This document shows positions 8,099 to 16,937 of a DNA stretch of 43,583 nucleotides, piece after piece; position 1 is the stretch's first letter, and every line of letters begins with the position of its first letter. The position numbers were made by a program, and so were the translations under genes. Location: the NCBI GenBank assembly GCA_021795795.1, contig JAJYPA010000017.1, forward strand, positions 1 to 43,583, given 5' to 3'. Below the pieces are notes generated by a model, which worked only from the letters and a program-made list of their open reading frames with translations, searched no databases and was not told the DNA's origin. Source of the DNA: Pseudomonadota bacterium. GTDB lineage: Bacteria > Pseudomonadota > Gammaproteobacteria > Halothiobacillales > Halothiobacillaceae.

Positions 8099-8791
8099 TC
8101 AATGGCCACGTAGCGCGATGCAAAAATCTTGCGATTCTGCGGTAGCGCCAAACACTCCGCCCTGCATGTGTATCATATCAATGGCGGCAAGCTTATTACT
8201 TTCCATGGTTGCCGCCGTACAATCCTTCAGCATCAAACATTCAAGACCGCGGTCATTAGCCTCACGCATGGTTGTATGTACACACACATCAGTAGTGATT
8301 CCGGCCAGAATAAGGTATCTAATCCCGCAAGTACGCAGAATCAGATCAAGGTCTGTAGCGTAAAAGCTGCCTTTGCCAGGTTTATCGATCACAATCTCAC
8401 CTTCCATCGGTGTAAGCTCGGGGATAATCTCCCACCCCGGTTCACCACGGACCAATACCTTTCCGCAGGGGCCAGGATCTCCGATTCCCGCACCGATACG
8501 TCGGCTACGCCATCGCTTATTTGCTGGCAGGTCTACAAGTTCAGGGCGATGACCCTCTCGAGTATGAAGGACCATCATTCCAGCAGCGCGTGCACTCACC
8601 AAAGCAGCCTGGATAGGCTTAATCACTGCGCGCATTGCCGAGATATCATAGCCCATAGTATCGACATAGCCACCCGCGCCACAAAAATCTATCTGCATAT
8701 CAATAACAACAAACGCAGTTTGCTCTATTAGCGCCTCACCATCATACGGCCATAGGTAAGGAAGCGCGGTAACATTAAAACCAGTTGCCAT
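8099..8791 (-). CDS. biuH: Biuret amidohydrolase
   Basis: Cysteine hydrolase predicted to convert biuret to allophanate plus ammonia, feeding AtzF. It has 230 residues. It closely follows the pattern I know for rhizobial BiuH: a PY.WPY N-terminus, [17 protein letters not shown] with catalytic D31, [13 protein letters not shown] and [10 protein letters not shown] blocks, [15 protein letters not shown]137 in [10 protein letters not shown], and C170 in [19 protein letters not shown]. The ATG at 8791 has AAGGAGA 10 nt upstream. It sits 54 nt behind the permease and 28 nt ahead of the paralogous hydrolase, in one apparent operon with atzF and cynS. Ureidoacrylate amidohydrolase (RutB) is the main alternative, but no rut genes accompany it. 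Confidence 0.88.
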   Translation of the reverse strand: MATGFNVTALPYLWPYDGEALIEQTAFVVIDMQIDFCGAGGYVDTMGYDISAMRAVIKPIQAALVSARAAGMMVLHTREGHRPELVDLPANKRWRSRRIGAGIGDPGPCGKVLVRGEPGWEIIPELTPMEGEIVIDKPGKGSFYATDLDLILRTCGIRYLILAGITTDVCVHTTMREANDRGLECLMLKDCTAATMESNKLAAIDMIHMQGGVFGATAESQDFCIALRGH

Positions 8792-8845
8792 GATGCACAC
8801 ATCTCCTTCTTGGTCGTGGCGCCACCCTGCGGCCAATGCGTCAGC

Positions 8846-10153
8846 TCATTCTTCCTCAAAAACAACTCTCGTGTTGTAGTCTTTGTAGGGTGTTACCTTT
8901 AAGAAAGTACCCATAACAATGAAGGCGCTTGCAAATGATGACAAAGGTACAGGAATGTAGCTTGCGGCTGAAGTGAAATTTACAACTAGTCCGCAGACCC
9001 ATCCAGCCGAGAGCGCAATCCAAGGCATCCAGAGCATTCCCATCATTGCATCATCCCTGCGCCGCTCATAGAAGCCACCATAGTAGGCTAATATTACGAC
9101 CGCGCCGATCGGCGGTACTAACACACCAATAATCTTCAACCAATCAAGCAACAATGACCACACACCTGTTACGGCGATAATTACGCCCACTACACCAACT
9201 GATAGTGTCGTTACCAGATAGCGTTTCCCTGAAAGCTTAGAAAACCCAAGCACACTATTATAAAGACAGTGCGTAGCGTTCGACCCCTGATTAGTGACAG
9301 CAACCACAACAGCAAACGTCAATAGTAGCCCACCGGAACCGATGAGATATCCGACTGGATTACCGGTCTGAAATGGCTCATCGAACCCAATCCCCCTCAA
9401 GGCAAGGAGTGCAGTAAATGCGACACCAGCGAGCATAGCAACGCCGAACCCTAGAGGAAACGCTGAAAAAACTGAAAGCCACGAAGTTCGACGGTCGACA
9501 GCCCAGCGGTTAAAATCTGGTGCAAGAGTCCCGCTGTCTGCGAATGAAGCTAACACTCCTGCAAGAATCTCGGAAAAGTCCAGCGCACGACTGCCCACCT
9601 CCTCCATTCCTCCAGATGCTGTGCTGCCGGAATGACTTGCTAACACAACAAACGAGACGATCATTAACGCAGCATAGGCTGGAATAGACAAATTCGAGAT
9701 CAAATTCATGCCATAGATACCGCGAGCGGTTACTATGACAAAGATTATACCGAGTACCGCCGCTACAATCCAATAAGGAACGTGAAATGAAGCTGCAAAT
9801 ATTTCTGCAGGCATTGCCGTATTTATAGTGAACCAGCCCAAGACTAGGAACGAAAGCAACCCAGCAATCGCCACGTAACCGCTCCTTCCGAAAATGATCT
9901 CGGCGATTTGTGAGAATGATCGCTTTTCTTTCCAGCCTATCTCTCCTAGCAGCCCGACATACACAAACATAATTAAACTGCCGATCACTATAGCAGATAT
10001 TGCCGTCGCAAGATCTGACTTGATAACGAATACCGATCCAGTAATCGTAATTGCCAAAATAAACGGGAATCCTGCCCAGATCATTCCCAATCTGAATACG
10101 CCCAAACCCTCTCTGTCAGAAACTTTGCCGAGTGTGTGTTCGCTGTGGGACAT
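8846..10153 (-). CDS. NCS1 family (CodB-like) nucleobase permease
   Basis: Inner-membrane symporter of the cytosine/purine/hydantoin family, 435 residues, with about twelve hydrophobic segments. The first reads GMIWAGFPFILAITITGSVF, and a loop APDFNRW near residue 210 matches the conserved NCS1 PDFSR-type motif. It is the first gene of the biuH-atzF-cynS unit, so it probably imports the ring compound or ureide that this unit degrades. The ATG at 10153 follows a strong GGAGGTAAGGT ribosome-binding site. Its upstream region carries a 21-bp-phased direct repeat, described separately. Substrate cannot be read from sequence; cytosine, uracil, allantoin and related rings are all transported by members of this family. 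Confidence 0.85.
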   Translation of the reverse strand: MSHSEHTLGKVSDREGLGVFRLGMIWAGFPFILAITITGSVFVIKSDLATAISAIVIGSLIMFVYVGLLGEIGWKEKRSFSQIAEIIFGRSGYVAIAGLLSFLVLGWFTINTAMPAEIFAASFHVPYWIVAAVLGIIFVIVTARGIYGMNLISNLSIPAYAALMIVSFVVLASHSGSTASGGMEEVGSRALDFSEILAGVLASFADSGTLAPDFNRWAVDRRTSWLSVFSAFPLGFGVAMLAGVAFTALLALRGIGFDEPFQTGNPVGYLIGSGGLLLTFAVVVAVTNQGSNATHCLYNSVLGFSKLSGKRYLVTTLSVGVVGVIIAVTGVWSLLLDWLKIIGVLVPPIGAVVILAYYGGFYERRRDDAMMGMLWMPWIALSAGWVCGLVVNFTSAASYIPVPLSSFASAFIVMGTFLKVTPYKDYNTRVVFEEE

Positions 10154-10255
10154 ACCTTACCTCCAAGCTGTACAAGACAGTTTTCATTTTTGAAGTCTAT
10201 CTCAGCATTCTCAATTGGGATAATGCTTTTTCTGAAGCGGATATCCACCGAAAAG

Positions 10256-10290
10256 TCAACACTCGTTAGATTTCCATCAACACTCGTGAG
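10256..10290. promoter_or_regulatory. Phased direct repeat, candidate activator or repressor site
   Basis: TCAACACTCGTTAG at 10256-10269 is repeated as TCAACACTCGTGAG at 10277-10290, with one mismatch. The period is 21 bp, two helical turns, and the pair lies 103-137 nt upstream of the NCS1 permease start. Such phasing is typical of a dimeric regulator binding one DNA face. No regulator gene is adjacent, and no core promoter is obvious. Confidence 0.5.
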
Positions 10291-10317
10291 TCTTGAGGGA
10301 TTCGGATCACGCTTTGG

Positions 10318-10901
10318 TCAAAATCGACGCATGGCTCTGTTCACGCGCCTGATGAAGTCATGCAATCTGGACCGCGTGGCGGTATTCATGTAGTAACAGG
10401 CGTGATAATCGATCCGTGCCCGCGCGCCGCAAAGGGCGCGAAGGTAGCGCTTGACGAACTTGCGCGGAGGATCGCCCATAACCCATGCTTTCCAGCGCGG
10501 GCGGCCGTACGTGACGACGGCGGCAATATGTTGCAGATGCGATAGCCCCGGCTTCACGTGTGCCGGGTCAGAGATATCGAAGGCGACGCCGGGCAAAAAA
10601 CTCGGTCAAAAAGGCCCTTGAGCATTGCTGACAGGCCAAAACACCAGATCGGCAAGCATAGTATCAATCCTTCAGCAGCTCGAAGTCGCTCCACATAAAC
10701 AGCTACGCCTGCGGTATTGTGCGCGGTGTCGCGATAGAGCAAGCGTTCCTCGCGGCTCAGAACCGGGATGAACTCTTCCGTATAAAGGTCACGATCGTCG
10801 ACGTCGTGACCGGCGGTTAACAAGGCCTCAACCACCTGAGAATGCAACGCAGCGTGGAAGCTGTCTTCTACCGGATGACTATTTAAAACCAGAACTCGCA
10901 T
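10318..10901 (-). pseudogene. NAD(P)H quinone oxidoreductase (Flavodoxin_2 family), frameshifted
   Basis: Flavin-dependent NAD(P)H oxidoreductase of the MdaB/KefF type in two frames. The N-terminal frame (10901 to about 10600) gives MRVLVLNSHPVEDSFHAALH, then LILCLPIWCFGLSAMLKGLFDRVF. The C-terminal frame (about 10594 to 10318) continues PGVAFDISDPAHVKPGL, VVTYGRPRWKAWVMGDPPRK and ends AMRRF. The break is at a run of six T on the minus strand (10595-10600); seven T would restore one open frame of about 195 residues. It could therefore be a recent one-base loss, a sequencing error, or slippage. No operon partner is evident. Confidence 0.85.
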
Positions 10902-12325
10902 GGCGTCCTACCAAACCGCAGCCTTGCACCACACCATCGGCACAGACTTGCTCGAGCCATCGCCGACGATGTGATCTGCCATCGAACCGCACGAACAGAA
11001 CGAGGAGTAGTAGCTTAAGCGGATGGTGGGGTAGGATCTCATATCAGCGTCCAATATTTTCTATGATATACCACTCTAACAAACAGGCATTACTAGCGAT
11101 GATAGTGCAAACAATAATCTTACCCAGCGTCTTTAAAAACGTCGCGTTCACCCTCGCCGTAATAACATTTAACGAAGCCAGCATGGGTGCCCGATGTGCA
11201 AGAAAACACCGACGCGACATAAAATGTGATGAGTAGGACCGCAGCATGGTTGGAGGCGACCACAAACGCGTGAAGACTTAGCCTGTCTATCTTTTAATCG
11301 GGCGAACAAACCGCTTTGCCCGTTTGACTGGCATGGTGACTGAGCATAGTGTTCAGAGGACTTAACAGCTGCCGTGAATCTCTGCAGTTGACGCTCCCCA
11401 TAGTCTCGCCTATATCTAAGCGACGCATCCAACACTCCGGACATATCGGCCGAGTTGCGCGCTAACGCAAGCTCAGAGCAAGGCGATACGAGAGGGCTCC
11501 AGCAAGAAACTGGAGTGGTCCGGGAAGCCTCACAACGGCTTGTGATGAAGGGATTCGACCCTTTATCGTCGCATACATTAGCCCCGCGACCACAGTGAAC
11601 TGAACACGGATCCAGTTTTCCCAGCTCTCCTATCAGCACTGCTGGGGCGATAAAGCTTACGTCGGACAACAATTGAAGATCGGAGTCCTTCAATCGAACA
11701 AGGCGGGAACTTTCGGGGTGGACTGCTCCGACAGAAATCATCAAATGTGTCAAATTGCAGACGAACCGACCGCGGCAGTCATAACCTGCCGCCTTCGGCG
11801 ATGAGACAATGGAGCCATAGTAGCGGTAAGAGGGGCTCTCGCCAGGGGAGTCATCTAAACTGCATGAAGAAACCAATGCCTGGCGAAGGGTGCGTAGAAC
11901 GCGCCGAAACGTTCAGGTATGACCTTCCATAATCATCACTCATTCCAAATTACCCACTATTAACCATAAGAATCCTAGTCGAAACTTTCAATCAGACTAT
12001 CCTTCGTTCACCAACGAACTGTCTAAACCAGATGTAATGCACAACTCCTGGGCGATTTACCCGAGTTTTAGAGACCCAGATGAGCGAGAGCAGCTACTCC
12101 GCAGGGATATGAAAACAACCATGCTCAGAAGAAACAGCCCATCAACTTACTCGCCCCTCCACGCGAATGAACATATGATCGGACGCGGAAGTCACAGCTA
12201 GAAGTTTGTAGTCGATACCATAACTATACAAAACAATCGCAATAGCTACTCAACCAACCACATCATATAGGTAAGATGTTTTAAACAATATAGCGTCTAC
12301 CAAGGGAATCAGTGGCCCTCAAACA
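10902..12325. other. 1.4-kb gene-poor stretch
   Basis: I find no supportable gene. The longest frame, 11169-11876 on minus, shows no domain and an erratic composition rich in Ser and Cys, with no ribosome-binding site. A 6-bp hairpin CTCCAG/CTGGAG lies at 11497-11515. A TCGAATCCC block near 11550 looks like a tRNA T-arm but has a 6-nt loop and no cloverleaf around it. The sequence is probably decayed coding DNA at the junction between the biuret module and the low-G+C module to the right. Confidence 0.5.
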
Positions 12326-13651
12326 TTAAACGGCTAGGTCACAACGTATTTTCCCTGGATTGAGCAGTCCATACGGATCCATACTAGACCTTAGTTTAGA
12401 AATAGCCCTCGGAATATGACCATTATGCTTACCATCATTTAGTGTATAAACATGAGGATTGTTAATCACAATTCCTGCATCTTTATGTAAATCTATAATC
12501 TCCTGCAACCTCTTTTCCGAAGAATATTTAATCACTGGAAGACCCACGGACATTATATCACCATCTCTTGATTTGATAAATTCACAATGCTGCATAATTT
12601 CATCTCCAAGAGAAGATTTAATATATGACAACTGCTCGGTGTCCAATTCATTACTATAAACCGTCTGAAGATACGTGTTACCTTTATCATACTTCTTGGC
12701 GTGCAACGTAGAATGATTCCAACAGTATTCCAGCATCGATACACTTCCCGCGGAGATTTCAACTTTATCATTGCGATAAATGAACGATCCATTGAACATC
12801 TCACAATACTTTTCAACCCGAGGAAAATCTTCAGGACAAAAACTCAAGACAACTACGGACTTCTCCTCCCCTTCGCTTGCGTCCCTGATCCTGGGAAAGA
12901 ATCCGTGAAAACCCTCACCAAATACCGCCACCTCTCTCTTTATAATCGTCGAATCAGTTGCGATTTGCTTACCAAATATATAAGCCGTATCAAAGTCATC
13001 AAACTCCGCAACATACTCCCCCCAGGAATATTTTGTTGCCAGTAATATTTCCACACTAACAATTATACACGACGTTCCGTACGCATGTAGCATACCTTCA
13101 ATTTCATCAGACCTTTCGACAAGTATTTTTCTCGGACTTTCTTCGACAGAAATTATGTACGCATTCCTTATAGAGGAGAAAGAGCCAACCGCACCATAAT
13201 TAATGGAACCGATACCGCCAAATCCTCCTGCAACAAGCCCTCCAAGAGTGGCACTCCTAAATGTGGATGGTAGCCATCGCATCTCCAAACCACGATAATT
13301 AGCGTGTCTTTCTATGTCAATAAGCCGAGCTCCAGACTCCGCGATAACATGGTCAGCTGAGGAATCTGACGACTTTATTTTATTAAAGTTTTTCATATCA
13401 ATTACTACTCCACCATTTAGGGGGACGGCCTGCCCATAATTTCCCGTACCACCTCCACGTATAGTTATTGGTGTGCGACTTTTAGCACATGATGAAACCA
13501 CGTCCAAAAGCTCAGACAGTCCCTCTGGAACGCATACAGAATCAGCTATACTGTCACGAAGCCTGTCAGCAAGTATAGGACTAAACCAAGAAAAGTCGGA
13601 GGATAACGACTTAACCTTAGCGAACTCGTTTTCCTTATTATAAATCTTCAT
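12326..13651 (-). CDS. FAD-linked oxidase (FAD_binding_4 / GlcD-like)
   Basis: Flavoprotein of 441 residues in the glycolate oxidase/VAO superfamily. The FAD-binding half shows the P-loop ITIRGGGTGNYGQAVP near residues 62-77 and the second block FRSATLGGLVAGGFGGIGSINYGAVG near 130-155. The C-terminus ends YGLLNPGKIRCDLAV, the family's LNPGK tail that contacts the cofactor. It is the last gene of a unit with a creatininase-family amidohydrolase, a Rid protein and an ABC transporter, so it probably oxidises a hydroxy-acid or amine product made there; the substrate is unknown. The ATG at 13651 has GGAG 6 nt upstream. Codon usage is AT-leaning, unlike the hpx genes. Confidence 0.85.
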   Translation of the reverse strand: MKIYNKENEFAKVKSLSSDFSWFSPILADRLRDSIADSVCVPEGLSELLDVVSSCAKSRTPITIRGGGTGNYGQAVPLNGGVVIDMKNFNKIKSSDSSADHVIAESGARLIDIERHANYRGLEMRWLPSTFRSATLGGLVAGGFGGIGSINYGAVGSFSSIRNAYIISVEESPRKILVERSDEIEGMLHAYGTSCIIVSVEILLATKYSWGEYVAEFDDFDTAYIFGKQIATDSTIIKREVAVFGEGFHGFFPRIRDASEGEEKSVVVLSFCPEDFPRVEKYCEMFNGSFIYRNDKVEISAGSVSMLEYCWNHSTLHAKKYDKGNTYLQTVYSNELDTEQLSYIKSSLGDEIMQHCEFIKSRDGDIMSVGLPVIKYSSEKRLQEIIDLHKDAGIVINNPHVYTLNDGKHNGHIPRAISKLRSSMDPYGLLNPGKIRCDLAV

Positions 13652-13714
13652 TAGTACTCCAGAGGCGAATTAACGAAAGTTGATGCCTTACCACTCACCG
13701 AAGACCTCCATAAA

Positions 13715-14572
13715 CTAACTATTTTCCTGGTATTTCTGTACGTCACCACAGAAATTGTTACGCCCCCAAGATTGCATCTTCCGAACCGACCACCGCAGTT
13801 CATAGAACTCACAAATACCCGTCGCCCAGCTACGCGTGAGATCGCTTAGTAACGCTCTACCCTGCTCTGCCGACGCGTGCCGAGGGTCACCGATAACACC
13901 AGACTCTCCAAAATCTCGCGCGCACCAAGCCAGCGCAGGACGATCCTTCGAAAGGGATGGACAGGGAAAAACTTCGGGAACGTTCTTTACGGCCAGGTCC
14001 ATGTTCACGAGGTTTGGAGCTAGCGCTAAAAGTAACGCCGTTTCCGCATGCCCAGCATGCATCGCAAGCCTTTTTTCTTCCTCCGAGAGGAATTCATTAT
14101 CGTAGGCAACACTCCATACTGATCGCGCTATAATAAGAAAATCACCGTGACGTAAGCGCAGCTCACGCGCGGCAATATCAAGAACCTGCGGTTGACCCCC
14201 ATGAGCATTTACGATTAGCAATTTTCTAAAGCCAGATCGATAAATTGACTCACCAATTTCAATCACAGTTTGTAATAATAATTCTCCGGTTAATGTAATA
14301 GTTCCCGGAAAATGAATATGTTCTTCAGACTTTCCATAGGTTATCGCCGGCAGCGCGTACGCTTTAATATCCTCCTCCAGTAGAGACAACGCCCCCCCTA
14401 CGACCGCAGAGGCGATCATACTGTCAACCGCGCAAGGTAAATGAAGGCCGTGCTGCTCAATCGCGCCAGCAGGCAAAACAACTACCGCGTCTCCTCTTTT
14501 ATCGAGCGTATCAACTTGTGGCCAGCTAAGATAGGGCAGAAATCTACTTTCGGGAACAAATCCGTGAAGCAT
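13715..14572 (-). CDS. Creatininase family amidohydrolase
   Basis: Metal-dependent amidohydrolase of 285 residues that opens cyclic amides or cleaves formamides. Signature SWPQV at about 16-20, VVVLPAGAIEQHGLHLPCAVD with E39, H41 and D50 as metal ligands, NAHGGQ near 125-130 and HAGHAETALLL near 175 supply the remaining ligands. Creatininase itself opens a five-membered cyclic guanidine; relatives act on other small rings, for example 3-dehydro-scyllo-inosose and 2-amino-5-formylamino-pyrimidine. Its place between a Rid protein and an FAD oxidase in an ABC-transporter unit makes it a candidate ring-opening or deformylating step. The ATG at 14572 has GGAGG 8 nt upstream. Confidence 0.88.
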   Translation of the reverse strand: MLHGFVPESRFLPYLSWPQVDTLDKRGDAVVVLPAGAIEQHGLHLPCAVDSMIASAVVGGALSLLEEDIKAYALPAITYGKSEEHIHFPGTITLTGELLLQTVIEIGESIYRSGFRKLLIVNAHGGQPQVLDIAARELRLRHGDFLIIARSVWSVAYDNEFLSEEEKRLAMHAGHAETALLLALAPNLVNMDLAVKNVPEVFPCPSLSKDRPALAWCARDFGESGVIGDPRHASAEQGRALLSDLTRSWATGICEFYELRWSVRKMQSWGRNNFCGDVQKYQENS

Positions 14573-14602
14573 ACCAAAAACCTCCAGGCCGTAAGGGTCA
14601 TA

Positions 14603-15067
14603 TCAATAGGTGACTATCTCGGGAAGCCATAACGTGGCCTCAACCTCAATAACAATTTCATCACTAGGGAGAAGGGCGGAGACCTCAACAACGGTCGATG
14701 CTGGGACGGCATTAGGATAGAACATGTTGCGTACCTTGCTATAGTATGGAAATTGATCTAGATTCCTAAAATATTGAACTAGCTTAATGACATTGTCCGA
14801 TTTTCCTCCCAACGATTCATTGATAGCGCGGATACGATCTAACACATACCAGCTCTGCGCGAGGATCCTGCCTTGTTTTGCATCCACGGAAAACTCTCCG
14901 GTTTTTCCAATTGCTATAGCAGTTTCCTCTGGAATATCGGATAGGTCGTGAACAATTCTTCCAATACCAGGATCAACAGCAATAATTCCTGAAAGAAAGA
15001 CTAGGTCGCCGGCTCTTCGATAAGATGCGTAGCGCGCAAGGGTACCAGATTTCTCATCACAAGCCAT
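14603..15067 (-). CDS. Rid family (YjgF/YER057c) protein, catalytic Arg not conserved
   Basis: Small Rid-fold protein of 154 residues. GDLVFLSGIIAVDPGIGR, then VLDRIRAINESLGG and VEVSALLPSDEIVIEVEAT follow the family order. In RidA the enamine/imine-deaminating Arg sits in a PARS/PTR motif; here it reads VPASTVVEV, so the Arg appears absent and classic RidA deaminase activity is unlikely. Such Rid subfamilies often sit in catabolic operons of N-containing ring compounds, including isochorismatase- and amidase-rich clusters. The start is taken at 15067, where AAGGAT lies 8 nt upstream; a longer frame from 15103 adds 12 unconserved residues. It ends 30 nt before the creatininase gene. Confidence 0.85.
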   Translation of the reverse strand: MACDEKSGTLARYASYRRAGDLVFLSGIIAVDPGIGRIVHDLSDIPEETAIAIGKTGEFSVDAKQGRILAQSWYVLDRIRAINESLGGKSDNVIKLVQYFRNLDQFPYYSKVRNMFYPNAVPASTVVEVSALLPSDEIVIEVEATLWLPEIVTY

Positions 15068-15243
15068 ATTCCATATCCTTCTTAGGTAGAAATTGATTGG
15101 CACGTATATTTAGGCGCGCTCCTCAGGACCAATCCGCGCGTCATTTTTTAAAATACTAATCATTACTCGCCAAACTCCCTAGAGGTTTTCTCACATGTCA
15201 ATATTTTGGCCGACCTTAAGTTCAATCAAAACTCACCCGAATT

Positions 15244-16029
15244 TCAATCCATCGAGTAACTCTCATGCCAGCGGTATAATACACGCCAGTTGACCATGCT
15301 AACAATCGCAAAAAAGGCGATACCGGTAACTGCTAGCAAGAATACTGAGGCGAATAGCTGAGAGACCTCCAAATTATATCCGTCTTGCAAAATGTCATAT
15401 GCGATCCCAGAATTACTTCCAGTACTGCCGGCGACAAAGCCGCCAACTACGGCACCCACTAGAGCTAGCCCCGTAGAAATGCGCAGCGAACCAAGAAAGT
15501 AGGGCAATGCGCTCATGAAGCGTAAACGAAACATAACCTGCGACTTAGACGCATTGTAGAGTCCAAACACGGAAATAAGTCCCTCCGGCACGCTCTTTAA
15601 TCCAAGAGTAGTGTTTGACACAATTGGAAAGATAGATATTAACAGAGATATAAAGACTAATGACCAAAACGTGTTTTTCATTAAGAGAACAATGAGAGGT
15701 GCAAGAGCAACAATAGGCGTGACCTGAACAATGATCACATATGGGAATACGGCGTTTTCAATTCTTTTGCTTAAAACCATTAGCACGGCGATTCCACTTC
15801 CAAGGATCACGGCCAATGCAAAACCACAGAGCGCTATCTCTATTGTGATTCCCAGATCTGCAAGCATGCCAACCCCGTGACCTGCCAACGCATTTGCAAT
15901 GTCCAAAGGAGTTGGAAATAAGTACGCGGGAATATGCATTAGTTGCACCAGAAATTGCCAAGCTACCAATAGAGACACACCGAGTCCGACTGCTGGGTAA
16001 AACTTACGGTAAGTTTTCTTTATGTCCAT
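15244..16029 (-). CDS. ABC transporter permease (nitrate/sulfonate/NMT1 type)
   Basis: Inner-membrane permease of 261 residues with about six hydrophobic segments and the cytoplasmic EAA-like loop around LKSVPEGLISVFGLYNAS near residue 150. N-terminal IPAYLFPTPLDIANAL is typical of SsuC/TauC/ThiX-type permeases. It lies 9 nt after the ATPase gene and forms one importer with it and the binding protein at 16938. The start at 16029 has GAGGTAG about 6 nt upstream. A gap of 177 nt to the Rid gene shows no clear terminator, so read-through into the catabolic genes is likely. Confidence 0.92.
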   Translation of the reverse strand: MDIKKTYRKFYPAVGLGVSLLVAWQFLVQLMHIPAYLFPTPLDIANALAGHGVGMLADLGITIEIALCGFALAVILGSGIAVLMVLSKRIENAVFPYVIIVQVTPIVALAPLIVLLMKNTFWSLVFISLLISIFPIVSNTTLGLKSVPEGLISVFGLYNASKSQVMFRLRFMSALPYFLGSLRISTGLALVGAVVGGFVAGSTGSNSGIAYDILQDGYNLEVSQLFASVFLLAVTGIAFFAIVSMVNWRVLYRWHESYSMD

Positions 16030-16038
16030 TTTACTACC

Positions 16039-16881
16039 TCACTTTCTCAATGCCTGAGAAACAATTCTCACATTTGAGAAAAAGTCATCCGAGACCCGAT
16101 AATTGTCCCCGTCTCTCCAAAACTCTCGTTTTTTCTGGAGCGCAATCATCTCTCCGATCCGTCCCGGGTTGGCCCGTAGCACGAGAATCGTATCTCCGAT
16201 GTATACAGCTTCTTGAATACTATGCGTTACCAATATAATGGTTACCCCTAACTCCGCCTGTATTCGCAGCACATCATCGTTTAGCTGCTCGCGGGTGATT
16301 TCATCCAGCGCTCCAAAGGGCTCATCCATAAACAACAGGTTTGGCTCCGTCACCAGCGCACGAGCAATGGAAACGCGCATTCGCATCCCACCAGAGAGTT
16401 CTCGTGGAAACATTTTAGCCTTCGGCTCCAGCCCAACCATACGCAACACATACAGGGCACGCTCACGAGCAGACGTCTTATTGACGCCTTGGAGGCGTAG
16501 AGGAAGTGCCACGTTGGCGGCAACGTTCGCCCAAGGTAAAAGATTGGAGTCCTGAAAAACCATACCTAAACGACGATCAGTCGAACCCAAGATCCGCGCG
16601 TCTTGCCCCCACCATTGCACGCTTCCAGAACTCGGGGGCTCCAAGTTCGCCATTATTCGCAAAAGCGTGCTCTTTCCAGATCCCGATGCACCGATAATGC
16701 TGACTGATCTCCCCGCTGGTATCTCCAACTCGATGTTATCAAGAACGAGATGTTCACCATAGCGCTTCGATACCTTAGACAACTTTAGAGGTAGATGGAT
16801 TGAGTGCATGCCTTCATCTTTCCTCTCATGAACTAGAGAGCCAGTTAGCCTGGGTATCGCATTAAAGGTAATCGCGCTCAT
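16039..16881 (-). CDS. ABC transporter ATP-binding protein (SsuB/TauB/ThiZ type)
   Basis: Cytoplasmic ATPase of 280 residues energising the adjacent permease. Walker A GASGSGKST at 64-72, Q-loop VFQDSNLLPW, signature LSGGMRMRVSIARAL, Walker B LLFMDEPFGALDE and the switch His in LVTHSIQEA are all intact. LLPW after the Q-loop is characteristic of the nitrate/taurine/sulfonate/pyrimidine-precursor subfamily. The start at 16881 has GAGGTG 6 nt upstream; Met25 is an alternative that would remove a poorly conserved leader. Confidence 0.93.
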   Translation of the reverse strand: MSAITFNAIPRLTGSLVHERKDEGMHSIHLPLKLSKVSKRYGEHLVLDNIELEIPAGRSVSIIGASGSGKSTLLRIMANLEPPSSGSVQWWGQDARILGSTDRRLGMVFQDSNLLPWANVAANVALPLRLQGVNKTSARERALYVLRMVGLEPKAKMFPRELSGGMRMRVSIARALVTEPNLLFMDEPFGALDEITREQLNDDVLRIQAELGVTIILVTHSIQEAVYIGDTILVLRANPGRIGEMIALQKKREFWRDGDNYRVSDDFFSNVRIVSQALRK

Positions 16882-16937
16882 TCACCCACCTCTAATAACT
16901 GAGTCTGCTAAACGGATATATATAAGTATTAAATCCG

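Noticed and set aside
11535..11575. tRNA-like T-arm (minus strand GGTCGAATCCC)
   Set aside because: The loop has six bases, not seven, and no acceptor or anticodon stems can be drawn around it.
11169..11876. 235-residue minus frame in the gene-poor stretch
   Set aside because: No ribosome-binding site, no recognisable motif, biased toward Ser/Cys/Arg; not supportable as a gene.
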